This document shows, one piece after another, positions 21,346 through 31,125 of a stretch of 64,000 nt of DNA; position 1 is the first letter of the stretch; each line of letters opens with the position of its first letter. The stretch is taken from positions 52,112,149 through 52,176,148 of the forward strand of contig NC_052511.1 in assembly GCF_014356525.2 (NCBI RefSeq), written 5' to 3'. The notes under the pieces are model-generated. The model made no database searches, was not told the DNA's origin, and saw only the letters and a program-made list of their open reading frames with translations. Made by a program: the position numbers and the translations under genes. The DNA comes from Nilaparvata lugens. Its lineage: Eukaryota > Arthropoda > Insecta > Hemiptera > Delphacidae.

Positions 21346-21929
21346 TGTAATATTAAACATAAACTATTTCTCACAAACAAGAATGTAATAAATGGAGAAG
21401 CAACTTTCTAATCTACCCTGACAGACCATGAAGTCCTCTATTCTCCCAGTCCACATGACCTCCAAACTACCTCTTACAAAAATCAATGTGACGACCCTGC
21501 TAAATAAATTCGGTGTCGAAAATAGGTGGTTGCCCTACACCCACCCCTAGGACAATCGTCATTGCTCATTGACGTCTATGATTTACGGGACACGTGAGTA
21601 GGGGGTAGGGGGTTTTTGAGTTGAGGGGTGAGCCACCCCCAGAGGTGTGACCAGACAAAAGACAGAATGCATTATATCCACCCCGTGGACGGTTCCTGGG
21701 GTGGTTATGTCAATGGAGTTAAGGTGCATTGTCCACGGGTATGAGTCATCCAAGAGGGTGAGTTGGTGAGAGGGAGGGGGTGGTTTGCACCCCCGCGGAA
21801 AACCGAATCTTATTGCGCGAGAGAAATACCCCTTCGTAGACTAGTACAGTATTTAGACCTACCGAAATCATCCCCTAGTGTGGAACCTGTGAGCCGTACT
21901 GAATCAGTTTTATACAAGGATGGATATTA
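21346..21929. other. GC-richer spacer, no gene seen
   Basis: From about 21480 the sequence is markedly richer in G+C, with CACCCACCCC, GGGGGTAGGGGG and CACGTG (21591-21596). Two segments echo each other in reverse (GTCCACGGG at 21732 and CCCGTGGAC at 21682). An 80-codon frame (21763-22005) is not recognised. A regulatory or transcribed unique segment is possible. Confidence 0.35.
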
Positions 21930-22445
21930 CTGGGAAAGAGGTAGAGGTGGAGAGAGGGATAGAGAAGGAGGTATTGCGGTGTGGACGAGGAGGAGATGGG
22001 TATAGAGTGGGATGGAGAAGGAGAATAGAGTGGTGATGAAGGAGAGGAAGAAGCTAGAAAAGATGGTTGATAGGGTGAAGAAGGATGAGATGATGTTGGT
22101 GATGCTGAAAGTTGTGGAGGAGATGAGTGTAATGGTGAAGAGGGAGAAGGAGAAGGAGAAGAAGAAGAAGAAGAAGAAGAGAAGAAGAAGAAAGAGAAGG
22201 AGATGGAGAAGGAGAGGGGGAAGGAGAAGAAGAAGAAGGAGAAGGAGAAGGAGAAGAAGAAGAAGAGAAGAAGAAGAAAGAAGAAGAAGAAGAAGAAGAA
22301 GAAGAAGAAGAGAAGAAGAAGAAGAAAGAAGAAGAAGAAGAAGAAGAAGAAGAAGAAGAAAGAAGAAGAAGAAGAAGAAGAAGAAGAAAGAAGAAGAAGA
22401 AGAAGAAGAAGAAGAAAGAAGAAGATGATGATAATGGAGAAGAAG
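21930..22445. repeat. (GAA)n/(GGA)n polypurine tract
   Basis: Increasingly pure GAA from 22135 to 22425, with AGAAGAAGAAAGAAGAAG phase slips. Opens five overlapping low-complexity frames on both strands. Purines on the + strand. Confidence 0.9.
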
Positions 22446-23260
22446 AAAGAAGAGGAGAATGAATCAAATACGAACAACGACATGAACAAGACAATAAACA
22501 GGGAGAAGAAAAAGAATGAGAATAGAGGGTTTTAGAAGAAGAGTAATATGAAGAGCATTGAGGAAGGAAGAAATTGAGAAGGAGAAAAATGAATGACATC
22601 AGGAAAAAGGATAGAAAGCCGTACATGAAGGAGGGAGGTTGAGAAGACGTGAGAAAGTGCAGAGAATAAGGAATAAAATTTCAAAAAAGAGGCGATCAAG
22701 TTGATGGATAATTTGAAGAGGATGCCTATTTTTGGTGAGTGGGAACTGATGTAGGAGGAAAAATGGCATACTTGGTTTTAGGGAAGGAATAAGATAAAAG
22801 TGTGAAAAATAAGGCAGAGAATGCATAACTGAAATAAATATCAATAGATGAATAAAGATCTAGTAGGAGTGAATGTATATGGTTAAGTTAATAGTTAATA
22901 GTTAAAGATAAAAATTGTTTGTAAGTTTAATATAAATTGCTTATTAAAATAAATAAAATTTATTTCTTTTATGATGAAATTTTTTAAAATTAGTTTAGTG
23001 GCGAGGATGCGGGGAAAGAGAATAAAAAGCGTAGTGGATGAATACAGCCTTGAAGAATCACCCATGTCGAATCCATTACTTTTCTTGACTTCTAGCTGAG
23101 ATAGGGGTTGTAATAATTAAAAGATTTATTAATATTGTTGCCGAGTTTTAATTTGATGGAGCGTATGCCTGTCGTATTCATATTTTTCTATTAGAAGCCA
23201 TTGTTGTTGTGCATTCAACTTTTTATGATATAGGAGGGTTTGGAGGGAGATGATATGTTG
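22446..23260. other. Purine-leaning then AT-rich spacer, no gene seen
   Basis: Decays out of the GAA tract to about 22640, then ordinary AT-rich DNA. No supported feature. Confidence 0.4.
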
Positions 23261-23470
23261 TGAGGAGGTGTAGAAGAGGAGAAGGAAGAGGAGGAGGAGG
23301 TTGAGGAGGAAGTAGTGAAGAAGAAGGAGGTGATGAGTAGGAGGAAGAGGAAGAGGCGGAGGAGTATGAGTAGGAGGAGGAGTAGGAGGTGGAGAAGGGT
23401 GGCTGTGAAGGAGGAGGAGGAGGAAGATGAGGTGGAGGAGGAGGATGGGAAGGAGGAGAAGACCGATTGC
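23261..23470. repeat. (GGA)n/(GAG)n polypurine tract
   Basis: GAGGAGGAGG-type repeats with GTAGGAGGAGG variants. The 61-codon Arg/Glu-rich frame is a by-product. Confidence 0.9.
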
Positions 23471-23483
23471 GTTAGAGAACAGT

Positions 23484-23553
23484 CGTCGATGTATGCCTAA
23501 TTTAATTTTAATAAAGAATAGTTGATGTACGCTTAATTTAATTTTAATAAAGG
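23484..23553. repeat. Two-copy 35-bp tandem repeat
   Basis: TTTAATTTTAATAAAGAAT and TTTAATTTTAATAAAGGAT, each preceded by GATGTA(T/C)GC. Confidence 0.85.
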
Positions 23554-24069
23554 ATTGCTCCCAAAGGATGCCAGCCGATAGTCCGATTATAAAAGGACTT
23601 AATTCTAGTTATAGTCATAGTAGGAGAGGTTTTTTGTTGGGTAGTAATTTATAGTTTTTATTGATGTGAGAGTATTAATTCGGCTTCGTTTTTGTTGAGA
23701 ATGATTGTGTAGAACACGCATGTATGTTGGAAAGTATCGCCAATACAAATAATAATACCGTACTTGGAAGGAAACGATTTGGAATACCTATTGATGGTGA
23801 TAAATTTTCTACTTGACTTTTTATTCGGCTTCAGAAGAGACTCTATGAAATGAAAATAATAAACCATAATTTGATTCTGTGACTTGAAACTTCTCAACGC
23901 TTCTCAATGCAACTTGGATTTCTTAATTGATTGAGATCGTTTTCCAAATTTTCATTCTCACAGTGTAGAGTGTAGTATAGATCTAGAGATATCATGAATT
24001 TATAATGGCTTGAGAAGAAATCGATGAATGCTAAAATACAAGATAATAAGGTTCTTAGGTTATTACTTA
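23554..24069. other. Spacer, no gene seen
   Basis: Two minus-strand frames (79 and 67 codons, 23658-24097) have mixed composition but no recognisable domain or splice context. Confidence 0.4.
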
Positions 24070-24655
24070 CTAGTGGTCTGTGAACAGTAGACCTCACGCA
24101 GTATTCTCATCCACAAGTACCTGATTGAAACTATAGACCTTATGGAAATACAGCAATAGACTGGCTTCTCCACACATCTGTGTAATCACTTGTCAGCTGA
24201 TTTATGATGAATAATTCTATAGTCTTATTTTTACTCTAATATTGGCGTATGAAGGAGGCTCCTTTTTCCTTTTACACTAGTAGTTCTGTAAACAGTAGAC
24301 CTCACGCAGTATTCTCATCCACAAGTACCTGATTGAAACTATAGACCTTATGGAAATACAGCAATAGACTGGCTTCTCCACACATCTGTGTAATCACTTG
24401 TCAGCTGATTTATGATGAATAATTCTATAGTCTGACTTTTACTCTAGTATTGGCGTATGAAGGAGGCTCCTTTTTCCTTTTATATTATCCTTGAAATGCG
24501 AAATTTCCTAAAACCTTGTATATAAGTCGACGCGCAATTTGAAAAGGAACATACCTGTCAACTTTCATGAAAATCTATTGCCGCGTTTCGCCGTAAATGC
24601 GCAACATATAAACATATAAACATTTAAACATTAAGAGAAATGCCGAACCGTCGAA
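24070..24655 (+). repeat. Tandem pair of a TE-like repeat (family J)
   Basis: Unit 1 (24070-24277) and unit 2 (from 24278) both read ACAGTAGACCTCACGCAGTA through GAAGGAGGCTCCTTTTTCC and differ at only about four places by eye, so the duplication is recent. Unit 2 continues to 24655 with CTATTGCCGCGTTTCGCCG and tandem ATAAACATATAAACATTT. The full form recurs inverted at 50735-51152, and a terminus at 37592-37630. Confidence 0.8.
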
Positions 24656-25052
24656 ATCTTAGACCACACTTCAATCGGTCAATTATTTTTCCTTTTCTTC
24701 CTATTTCCGCTTCCACTCTTGTCTTCTTGCCTTTTTTCTCTTCCATTTTTTTTCTAAAATCCTTCAACTTTCTCTTCAAACTCCTACCTTCCATCTCACT
24801 CTTTTTTGTCTCTTGTACCGGTATCTGAAAGAAATTGAAAAAGCTGAGCATTGTTATCTATTGCCAATTTATTCAAATCCATTACAATACTCATTACAAT
24901 GCGCTCGATGAATATTCATTACATTCTTGCGATGAAAAATTGGTCACTAGTATTAGAATGTATACTTAGAGGAACTCACGAGAGGGGGGGTGCATCCAAG
25001 ACTTTGAGGGGATGGTTACCTTTGGCATCCCTCAAATGATTGACATGTATCT
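24656..25052. other. Spacer, no gene seen
   Basis: T/C-leaning at 24680-24810, giving paired 62-75 codon frames on both strands that look like chance. GC-richer at 24980-25030. No supported feature. Confidence 0.4.
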
Positions 25053-25222
25053 AAAGGTGCGTACAGATATACGCGCCGCGAACATGAGCAATTTACTATT
25101 AATCATCTGACTATATCTGTATTTTTACAGAAACGGTAAGATACAGATATAAAAAGCTTGGCATCAGCTGATTAAAAGTGAATTGCTCATGTTCGCGGCG
25201 CGTAAATCTGCACCACGCACCT
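25053..25222. mobile_element. M1 copy 3, palindromic element
   Basis: Arms AAGGTGCGTACAGATATACG and, at the right, CGCGGCGCGTAAATCTGC. The loop runs in the order TTTTTACAGAAACGGTAAG then AAGCTTGGCATCAG, the reverse of copy 2. The right terminus is slightly scrambled (CACCACGCACC). Confidence 0.85.
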
Positions 25223-25412
25223 ATATATACTCAATTATAGAATCATATGATTCATATGAGATGATTCTCATTCATCTTAGAATGATCATTCATCTTAGAA
25301 TCATATAATACTCAATCATACTCAAAATCATAATCAAATCATACTCAATCATACTCAATCATATACCCAATCATATACTCAATCATATACTCAATCATAT
25401 ACTCAATCATAG
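25223..25412. repeat. Palindromic M1 flank and (CAATCATATACT)n repeat
   Basis: AATCATATGATTCATATGAG with ATGATTCTCATTCATCTTAG repeats the M1 flank of 5541-5600 in reverse. It is followed by a 12-13 base tandem repeat (ATACTCAATCAT) from about 25300 to 25412. Confidence 0.85.
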
Positions 25413-25589
25413 GATCGCCACAATCCACGGTTCCAAGAAGAATTTTCCATCTCAAATAATTTGATCAATAGGATCCATTCCACTTCTCTCTATAAATTGA
25501 AGGATTATTAAGAGCAGTGAAAATCTACTAAAATACATCACATTTCATGAAATAAGAGCCGACTTTCGCAGGGTTCAAGCGTGCAGCTC
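25413..25589. other. Spacer, no gene seen
   Basis: Ordinary AT-rich DNA leading into the GC-rich island. Confidence 0.45.
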
Positions 25590-26040
25590 CCCAGGTTTCA
25601 GGGATAGAGACCCCTTCTAGGGGCTGCAGGGGGGAGCAGTGAAACGTAGCCCGATTATTGGTCTGCGCAAAGCACCCCGTTTTGAGGTGAGTGCCAGGTG
25701 AAAGCCCATCTGCGCATGCGTCAACAACCTTACCTGCCCCTCAGGTACACCCCGGTGTCTATGACACCTGCTCGACCAATGGCAGCCACGTTTATGAGCC
25801 CAGGTGACCGCCCACCTGCCCCGTGAAACGCCAGGTGTGGAAGAACCTGGAAGGCTCCACCTCCACGCAGGAAGGAGACCTGCTATCGATCCAAACTCAC
25901 CGATGTCAGCTGTGGTGGGGGTTGTGAACCCCTTTCACCCGCCCCCCCAGGTTTCACCCCCAGGTTTGTCACCCCCGTTACCCCGTGGTTTAACCCCCTA
26001 GTTCCCCCTTCGCTTGAAACTTCAAGCCTTCTGAGTACAG
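25590..26040. promoter_or_regulatory. GC-rich island dense in CAGGT/ACCTG
   Basis: About 450 bases of GC-rich, apparently single-copy DNA holding roughly a dozen CAGGT or ACCTG words, several as full E-boxes (CAGGTG at 25695, 25802 and 25832; CACCTG at 25767 and 25813). It also holds the NRF-1-like palindrome TGCGCATGCG at 25711-25720. No long open frame with family resemblance. Dense E-boxes and CpG-containing sites suggest a regulatory island; this is inference. Confidence 0.35.
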
Positions 26041-26227
26041 TGAAGGATTCGAGTTGTATTCATACTGAGAACGTAGAATTTTGGGGAAAGTGTTATCAAT
26101 CACTGAGAATTAATAATCTGGAAACACTGGGTTCCCTTCATTTTTGCTGAGGATGTGTATATGTGTATAATCATGGTATTATTATGGTATTATAATATGG
26201 CTATGGTATTATTCATTCATGAACAGA
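26041..26227. other. Spacer with short GGTATTAT repeats
   Basis: ATGGTATTAT motifs repeat at 26173-26212. Otherwise ordinary. Confidence 0.45.
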
Positions 26228-26437
26228 TTATACCATAGCCACCTCTAATACAAGGCCCCGGCATACGATATTGCAACGTCGCAGTGTAGGCCTAGAATCT
26301 AATACATGATTGGTGAAAAAGATTTAAAAAAATACCAGCTGATCTTTTTCACCAATCATGTGTTAGATTCTAGGCCTACACTGCGACGTTGCAATATCGT
26401 AGGCCGAGGCCTTGTATTAGAGATGGCTATGCTATAA
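26228..26437. mobile_element. Near-perfect ~95-bp-arm hairpin (MITE-like)
   Basis: Left arm 26228-26322 (ACCATAGCCACCTCTAATAC, CGATATTGCAACGTCGCAGT, TAGGCCTAGAATCTAA) is repeated in reverse at 26338-26437 with only a few mismatches. The spacer is about 15 bases. The sequence is non-coding and would give a long double-stranded hairpin if transcribed. Little arm divergence implies a recent insertion or gene conversion. The 69-codon minus-strand frame over the right arm is incidental. Confidence 0.85.
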
Positions 26438-27402
26438 TACATCTGGGTATAGATGATCACCATATTTTCTATAGGTAATGAAACTGATACTACTGAGAGA
26501 TTAGTGGACCTAATCCATAAATTTTGGTGGACGGATTTAGGTGAGTCCGAACCACCTTGAAGCAATTTTTAAACTCATAAATGGTATTTTGAAGGGTTTG
26601 GCTCTCAATTCAAGTTGTATCTGAACTGAAAACTGTATCTGAAGGTTTTCCGAAGTGTTATTCTGAGGAAAACTCAGGTTTGAATAATTATTTGGACTAT
26701 CTATTTCATAGGTATATAGATATAATACTGTGTGCTATGTTTTGAGTATGCCAGGTGCACTGTGTTACAGGTATGGGATGAATACCTCCCTCATCCTACA
26801 GGTATACTTTACATACAAAGGTATATTTGGACTATCTATTTCATAGGTATATAGAAATATAATAATTTTTCTTTAATTACACTATTATCAATAATTAAAG
26901 TATGGGATCTGAGTTTCATTTACTATAAAAACAGTGGGGGTGATCAAGTTGAAGTGTAATTTTTCATGATCAGGAGAATGTATAATGCTTGAAATTTGGG
27001 AAATCAAAGTTGTATTCAAACTAAAACTGGATATTTAATGTAAAAATGTAGAGGTTTTCAAGTTAAAGTGTAATTTTCCATGATCAAGAGGAATGTATAT
27101 GCTTTGAATTTTGAAATTCCAATTGTATTCGAACTAAAAATGGAGAAATTTTGGGAAATTGTATGTTTCTGTAATAAGTGAAGTGTATCATCTAAAATTT
27201 ATTGAAAAGCTCCAGTTGTATCCAAACTGAAAACGAATAAAATTCCCGAAGAGACTTGTTTTCCATTAGGAGGTGAATATTGAGCATTTGGACTCATCAG
27301 AGAACTGATGATTATAAGATAATAACTCTCTAAATTCTAGAAATTCTATGCTACGGTAACGATATTTTGATGAATTGAGGATTTTAAACCACACTCCTTA
27401 GA
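26438..27402. repeat. Spacer with degenerate tandem repeats
   Basis: GGACTATCTATTTCATAGGT occurs at 26695 and 26828 (133 bases apart). A weaker unit carrying TTGTAT(C/T)(N)(A/G)AACT(G/A)AAAAC recurs near 26612, 27010, 27123 and 27208. No coding. Confidence 0.6.
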
Positions 27403-27794
27403 CTCAACTGACACTTAAGCGCCTCAGGTCGAGAAGAGACTCGACTCTATAGTGAGGTCCACGTTATAATGACAGTGGATAGAAGAATAGCAATGCCAAT
27501 TCTCTGCATTAATTAATTATATTTTTACACCGTCAAAAACATAATTGTCATCGTTGTGGACCTAGAAAAGGATAGTACCACCGGCTTTATCGAATGATAG
27601 ACAAGGATAGCAAAACCAAAGTTGATCAAATACTGTCATTATAACGTGGACCGCACTATAGTCGAGAATGTGTTTCCAAATGGTGACGTCGCAGAGACTA
27701 AACTCGACTGGTCTGAGTGTCACCATTTGAAAACACATGCTCTCGACTAGAGTCGAGTCTCTCCTCGACCTGAGTTGCGTAAGTGTGAGTTGAG
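27403..27794. mobile_element. Palindromic element split by M2
   Basis: Outer arms CTCAACTGACACTTAAGCGC with GGTCGAGAAGAGACTCGACT (27403-27447) and their reverse complement at 27750-27794. Inner arms are GTCGAGAATGTGTTTCCAAA (27661-27680) and TTTGAAAACACATGCTCTCG (27726-27745). M2 copy 2 interrupts the left arm at 27448. The right arm, CTCGACTAGAGTCGAG, shows the uninterrupted sequence. Confidence 0.85.
27450..27658. mobile_element. M2 copy 2 with TA target duplication
   Basis: TAGTGAGGTCCACGTTATAA to ATAACGTGGACCGCACTA, flanked by TA at 27448-27449 and 27659-27660. The surrounding palindrome provides its own empty site (CTCTAGTCG), which has a single TA. Interior inverted relative to copy 1. 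Confidence 0.9.
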
Positions 27795-28049
27795 CCTTAT
27801 TGTACCGGTATTCGTGAGATTATTTTGTGGCGTGACCGCATTATCCTTTGTTGAAATGAATGTAAAAAGCTCTCTCAGAAATGGAAATCATCAATAATAT
27901 TGCTGCGAAGCTACTAATATGATTGACGGTTATCAATCATCAATCGGGCCACATTTCCCTAATTTGGGTATACTAACCCTTCCATCTCTCTTTATTTATT
28001 CCAATTCAATTCACGTCAAGAAAAACTCAGAAAAATTTTCCATTCATGA
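27795..28049. other. Spacer, no gene seen
   Basis: Ordinary AT-rich DNA; the end may include more decayed LINE sequence upstream of the recognisable coding remnant. Confidence 0.4.
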
Positions 28050-28268
28050 AAGATCAATGCATATAATACCAGGAACAGTAGGAACATTGTAGCACCACAT
28101 AATAAGACTCACTAAAACTATGAGAAGCCATACTTTCCAACAGTGTATATTGTATAATAAACTGCCTCAAAAACCAGGAATCTGCCTCCAAACAAATTTA
28201 AGAAAATTGTATACAGTTATCTGAAAAATAATGCCTTTTACTCACTTGAGGAATACCTGAATACCTGA
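28050..28268 (+). pseudogene. Non-LTR retrotransposon RT C-terminus, frameshifted
   Basis: Three frames join to give the C-terminal end of a Jockey/CR1-type ORF2. 28050-28113 reads ...YNTRNSRNIVAPHNKTH. 28114-28224 reads RSHTFQQCILYNKLP in the next frame. About 28206-28268 reads IVYSYLKNNAFYSLEEYLN and then stops at 28266. The order TRN..., FN/YNKLP, (F/Y)YSLEE(Y/F) is the usual tail of such reverse transcriptases. At least two frameshifts and a 5' truncation make it dead. The AATAAA-plus-repeat 3' end follows directly. Confidence 0.75.
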
Positions 28269-28440
28269 ATTGAATGTATTTAATGTAATGTAGATTTATG
28301 CTTTATCTGTTCAATTTGTATCGATTTTCTGTTCAATTGTGTGTAGCCTACTTTCTAAAAGTATGTATTATGACTTGCCTAATGCTATAATTGTAGCCTG
28401 ATGGTTAATAAAACAAATCTTGAATCTTGAATCTTGAATC
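28269..28440 (+). mobile_element. LINE 3' UTR with (TTGAATC)n tail
   Basis: Follows the RT remnant, has AATAAA at 28407-28412 and ends in tandem TCTTGAATCTTGAATC. A heptamer tail in place of poly(A) is typical of some non-LTR clades. Confidence 0.75.
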
Positions 28441-28979
28441 ACGAATCGTGAATTCATGGAATATTCACGAAATATTCATGAATGTTCCAAGAACTTAGAT
28501 GAAATTTGAACTTTAGTCTCTCCTCAGATAATATAAAGAGGACTCATTTACTCTGCAAAACAAAAAATGACACAACATTGAAAGTGTACTGTAGTTTCTA
28601 CTTTGAAAACGAAGTATCCCACCATAATAGCACAGACGGTCTAATGGCCGTAAGATAAGAACTAGCCTAGGCAATATTACCAACTGTCTGCTAGTTAAAC
28701 TTTTATCTCAAATTGGGAATCATGGTGTAATTCGATAGCTGTGATAGGTACAGAAAGGTCTGTCTATATGACAGAGTCTATTATAGATTGTGTCTATGAG
28801 AGTGTCTATCACAGATTGTGTCTATATGAGGTCCTTCTTGTGATAATAGGCTAGTGTAATTCTAAAGACGCTCATAATATTGGAAAGAAAATTAACGAGT
28901 AGACTTCCTAATGCTTACAGGCTTATAATGCTTTAAGGGGTGATTGCGCTTGAAAGTACAATTCAAAACACAATTTTTC
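28441..28979. other. Spacer, no gene seen
   Basis: Short imperfect repeats of AGATTGTGTCTAT(A)TGAG near 28775-28830. Otherwise unremarkable. Confidence 0.45.
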
Positions 28980-30530
28980 ATTTTATATCTTTGTCTTATT
29001 GTTCATCTCCTCCTCCTCCCACCTTCTTGTTCTTTTCTAGTTTTTGTTCAACTTCTTTCCTTCCTCTTCTTTTCCCTCTTCTCGTTCCTCTCCTTGTTTT
29101 TGTTTTTGTACTTGTATTATTATTGTAGTTGTTGTTTTCTCCCATTTCTTCTTCTCTTCGTCCTTCTTCTTCACCTCTTCATCATCTTCCACTACTCCTT
29201 TCTTCTTCTTCTTCTTCCTCTTTCTTCTTTTCTTATTTCTCCTGCTGTCTTCTTCGTTTCTTCTTCTCTTTATCCTCCTTCTTCATCTTCTTATAGTGAT
29301 TTATTTCTCACCTGTCTTCTTTTCCCTTTATTACTATCTTCTTCTCCATCCTTTCCTGTCTACTCCTGCTTCTCTTAACCTCTTCCACTGCTCCTTTCCT
29401 CTTCTTCTTTTTCATCTTCTCGTTCCCCTCCTTGTTTTTGTTTTTGTTCTTGTTCCTATTATTGTAGTTGTTGTTTTTCTCCTATTTCTTCTTCTCTTTC
29501 TCCCCTTCATTCTCCTTCCTTCATCTTCTTCGTGTGATTTATTTCTCACCTATCTTCTTTTCCCTTTATTACTGTCTTCTTCCTCTCCATCCTTTCCTGT
29601 CTACTTCTGCTTCTCTTATCCTCTTCCACTGCTCCTTTCTTCTTTTTCTCCTGTCTCTTTCTGTCTCTTCCTCTCTCTTCTTTTCTTCTTTCTCCTGCTG
29701 TCTTCTTCGTTCCTTCTTCTCTTTATCCTCCTTCTTCATCTTCTTTCAGTGATTTCTTATTCACCTGTATTCTCATCCCTTCATTACTGTCTTCTTCTCA
29801 ATCCTTTTCTGTCTACTTCTGATTCTCTTATCCTCTTCCACTGCTCCTTTCTTCTTCTCCTGTCTCTTCCTCTCTCTTCTTTTCTTCTTTCTCCTGCTGT
29901 CTTCTTTGTTTCTCCTTCTCTTTATCCTCCTTCTTCACCTTCTTCTAGTGATTTATTTTTTACCTGTCTTCTTCTCCTCTCATTATTGTCGTCCTCTCCC
30001 TCCTTTCCTGTCTACTTCTGATTCTCTTATCCTCTTCCACTGCTCCTTTCTTCTTCTTCTTCTTCTTCCTCTCTCTCCTTTTCTTCTTCGTTTCTTCTTT
30101 CCTTTATCCTCCTTCTTCATCTTCTTCCAGTGATTTCTTTTCCACCTGTCTCTTCCTCCTTTTACTACTGTCTTCCTCTCCCTCCTTTCCTGTCTACTTC
30201 TGCCTCTCTTATCCTCTTCCACTTCTCCTATCTTCTTCTTTTCCTGTCTCTTTCTCTCTCTTCTTTCCTTGTTTCTCCTGCTGTCTTCTTCGTTTCCTGT
30301 CTCATTTTTATCCAATTTTCTTCTTCACCTTCCTCCTTCTTTCCTCCATCTTTTCTTCTCCATCTCATTCGCTCTCCTCTCACTCATTCTCTCTCCCTCT
30401 TTCTCCTCCTCATCTCTCTTCCTTTCCATTCTTCATCCCATTCATTCATCCATTTTCCACATCTCATCTCCATTCCACATAATACATACGGTATTCATCT
30501 TCCCATCTCAAGATTTTCTGTTCTTTAGTA
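28980..30530. repeat. Pyrimidine-rich tandem array with shortening units
   Basis: The anchor CCTGTCTAC(T)TCTG(C/A)TTCTC falls at 29355, 29596, 29807, 30007 and 30189, giving spacings of 241, 211, 200 and 182 bases. A longer opening unit (about 29044-29354) carries TTGTTTTTGTTTTTG and a TATTATTGTAGTTGTTG block that recurs only at 29440-29475. Other shared words are CTCTTATCCTCTTCCACTGC and CTCCTGCTGTCTTCTTCG. Frames of up to 325 codons are Ser/Leu/Phe-rich by-products. Confidence 0.85.
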
Positions 30531-30669
30531 TTGTATATTGTTAATATTACCCAATCAATTTCTGAAATTTTAATTAAATCCCACCCTATAACATTTGTTC
30601 CATTTATCTAATTTCAATTATTAATGCAATATTGTATTCACTACCATTCTATATTTCATTCATTCAACC

Positions 30670-30927
30670 CGGTCATGTGTTAATGGGAAGGATATTTTAT
30701 ATCCTTCTAAAAGAATCGACAATTATTTGTTGAAACACCGCCGATTTATGAAATTACATCACATTATTATTATCGTTATTTTTATAGCATTTCTATATTT
30801 ATTGTCATTGATTAATTTTTTATACTCTGTGGAATTCGTTGAATAACTAGCATTATCGTCATTCAATGTAAATGAGTGTATGAGCCAGTTAATATTGTAA
30901 AATACGTCAATTAAGAAATCTAATATA
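30670..30927 (+). mobile_element. Diverged SR1-like element (copy 8)
   Basis: Keeps the SR1 order in altered form: GTTAATGGGAAGGATATTTT, an ACACCGCCGATTTATG block (SR1: CTCCGCCAATTTATG), GAGTGTATGAGCCAGTTAAT, ATTGTAAAATACGTCAATTA. An older subfamily, lying between two CT blocks like the others. Confidence 0.65.
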
Positions 30928-30949
30928 ATCTTAACCTCTTTTTCCTTTT

Positions 30950-31125
30950 TCCAGGTTTTGTTCCTCCTCTAATTTTTTACCATCTTCTTGTCAAATTCTT
31001 CTCTCTCCTCTTCTCCTCTTCTTGTTCTCCTTCTCCTGACTTCCTCATCTTCTCCTTCTTCATCATCCTCTTATTATCCTCCATCTTCTTTTTCTTCCTT
31101 TTCTTCTTCTCCTTCCCCCTCACTC
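30950..31125. repeat. (TTC)n/(CTC)n polypyrimidine tract
   Basis: CT-rich from about 30955, purer at 31000-31115; the 67-codon Ser-rich frame is a by-product. Confidence 0.8.

Noticed and set aside
25298..25412. Regular short repeats that could suggest a CRISPR array
   Set aside because: Unit is 12-13 bases with no unique spacers; the sequence is eukaryotic simple repeat.
26356..26565. 69-codon minus-strand frame
   Set aside because: Covers one arm of a hairpin element.
29044..30021. 325-codon + strand frame in the shortening array
   Set aside because: Unit lengths are not multiples of three and the frame shifts register between units.
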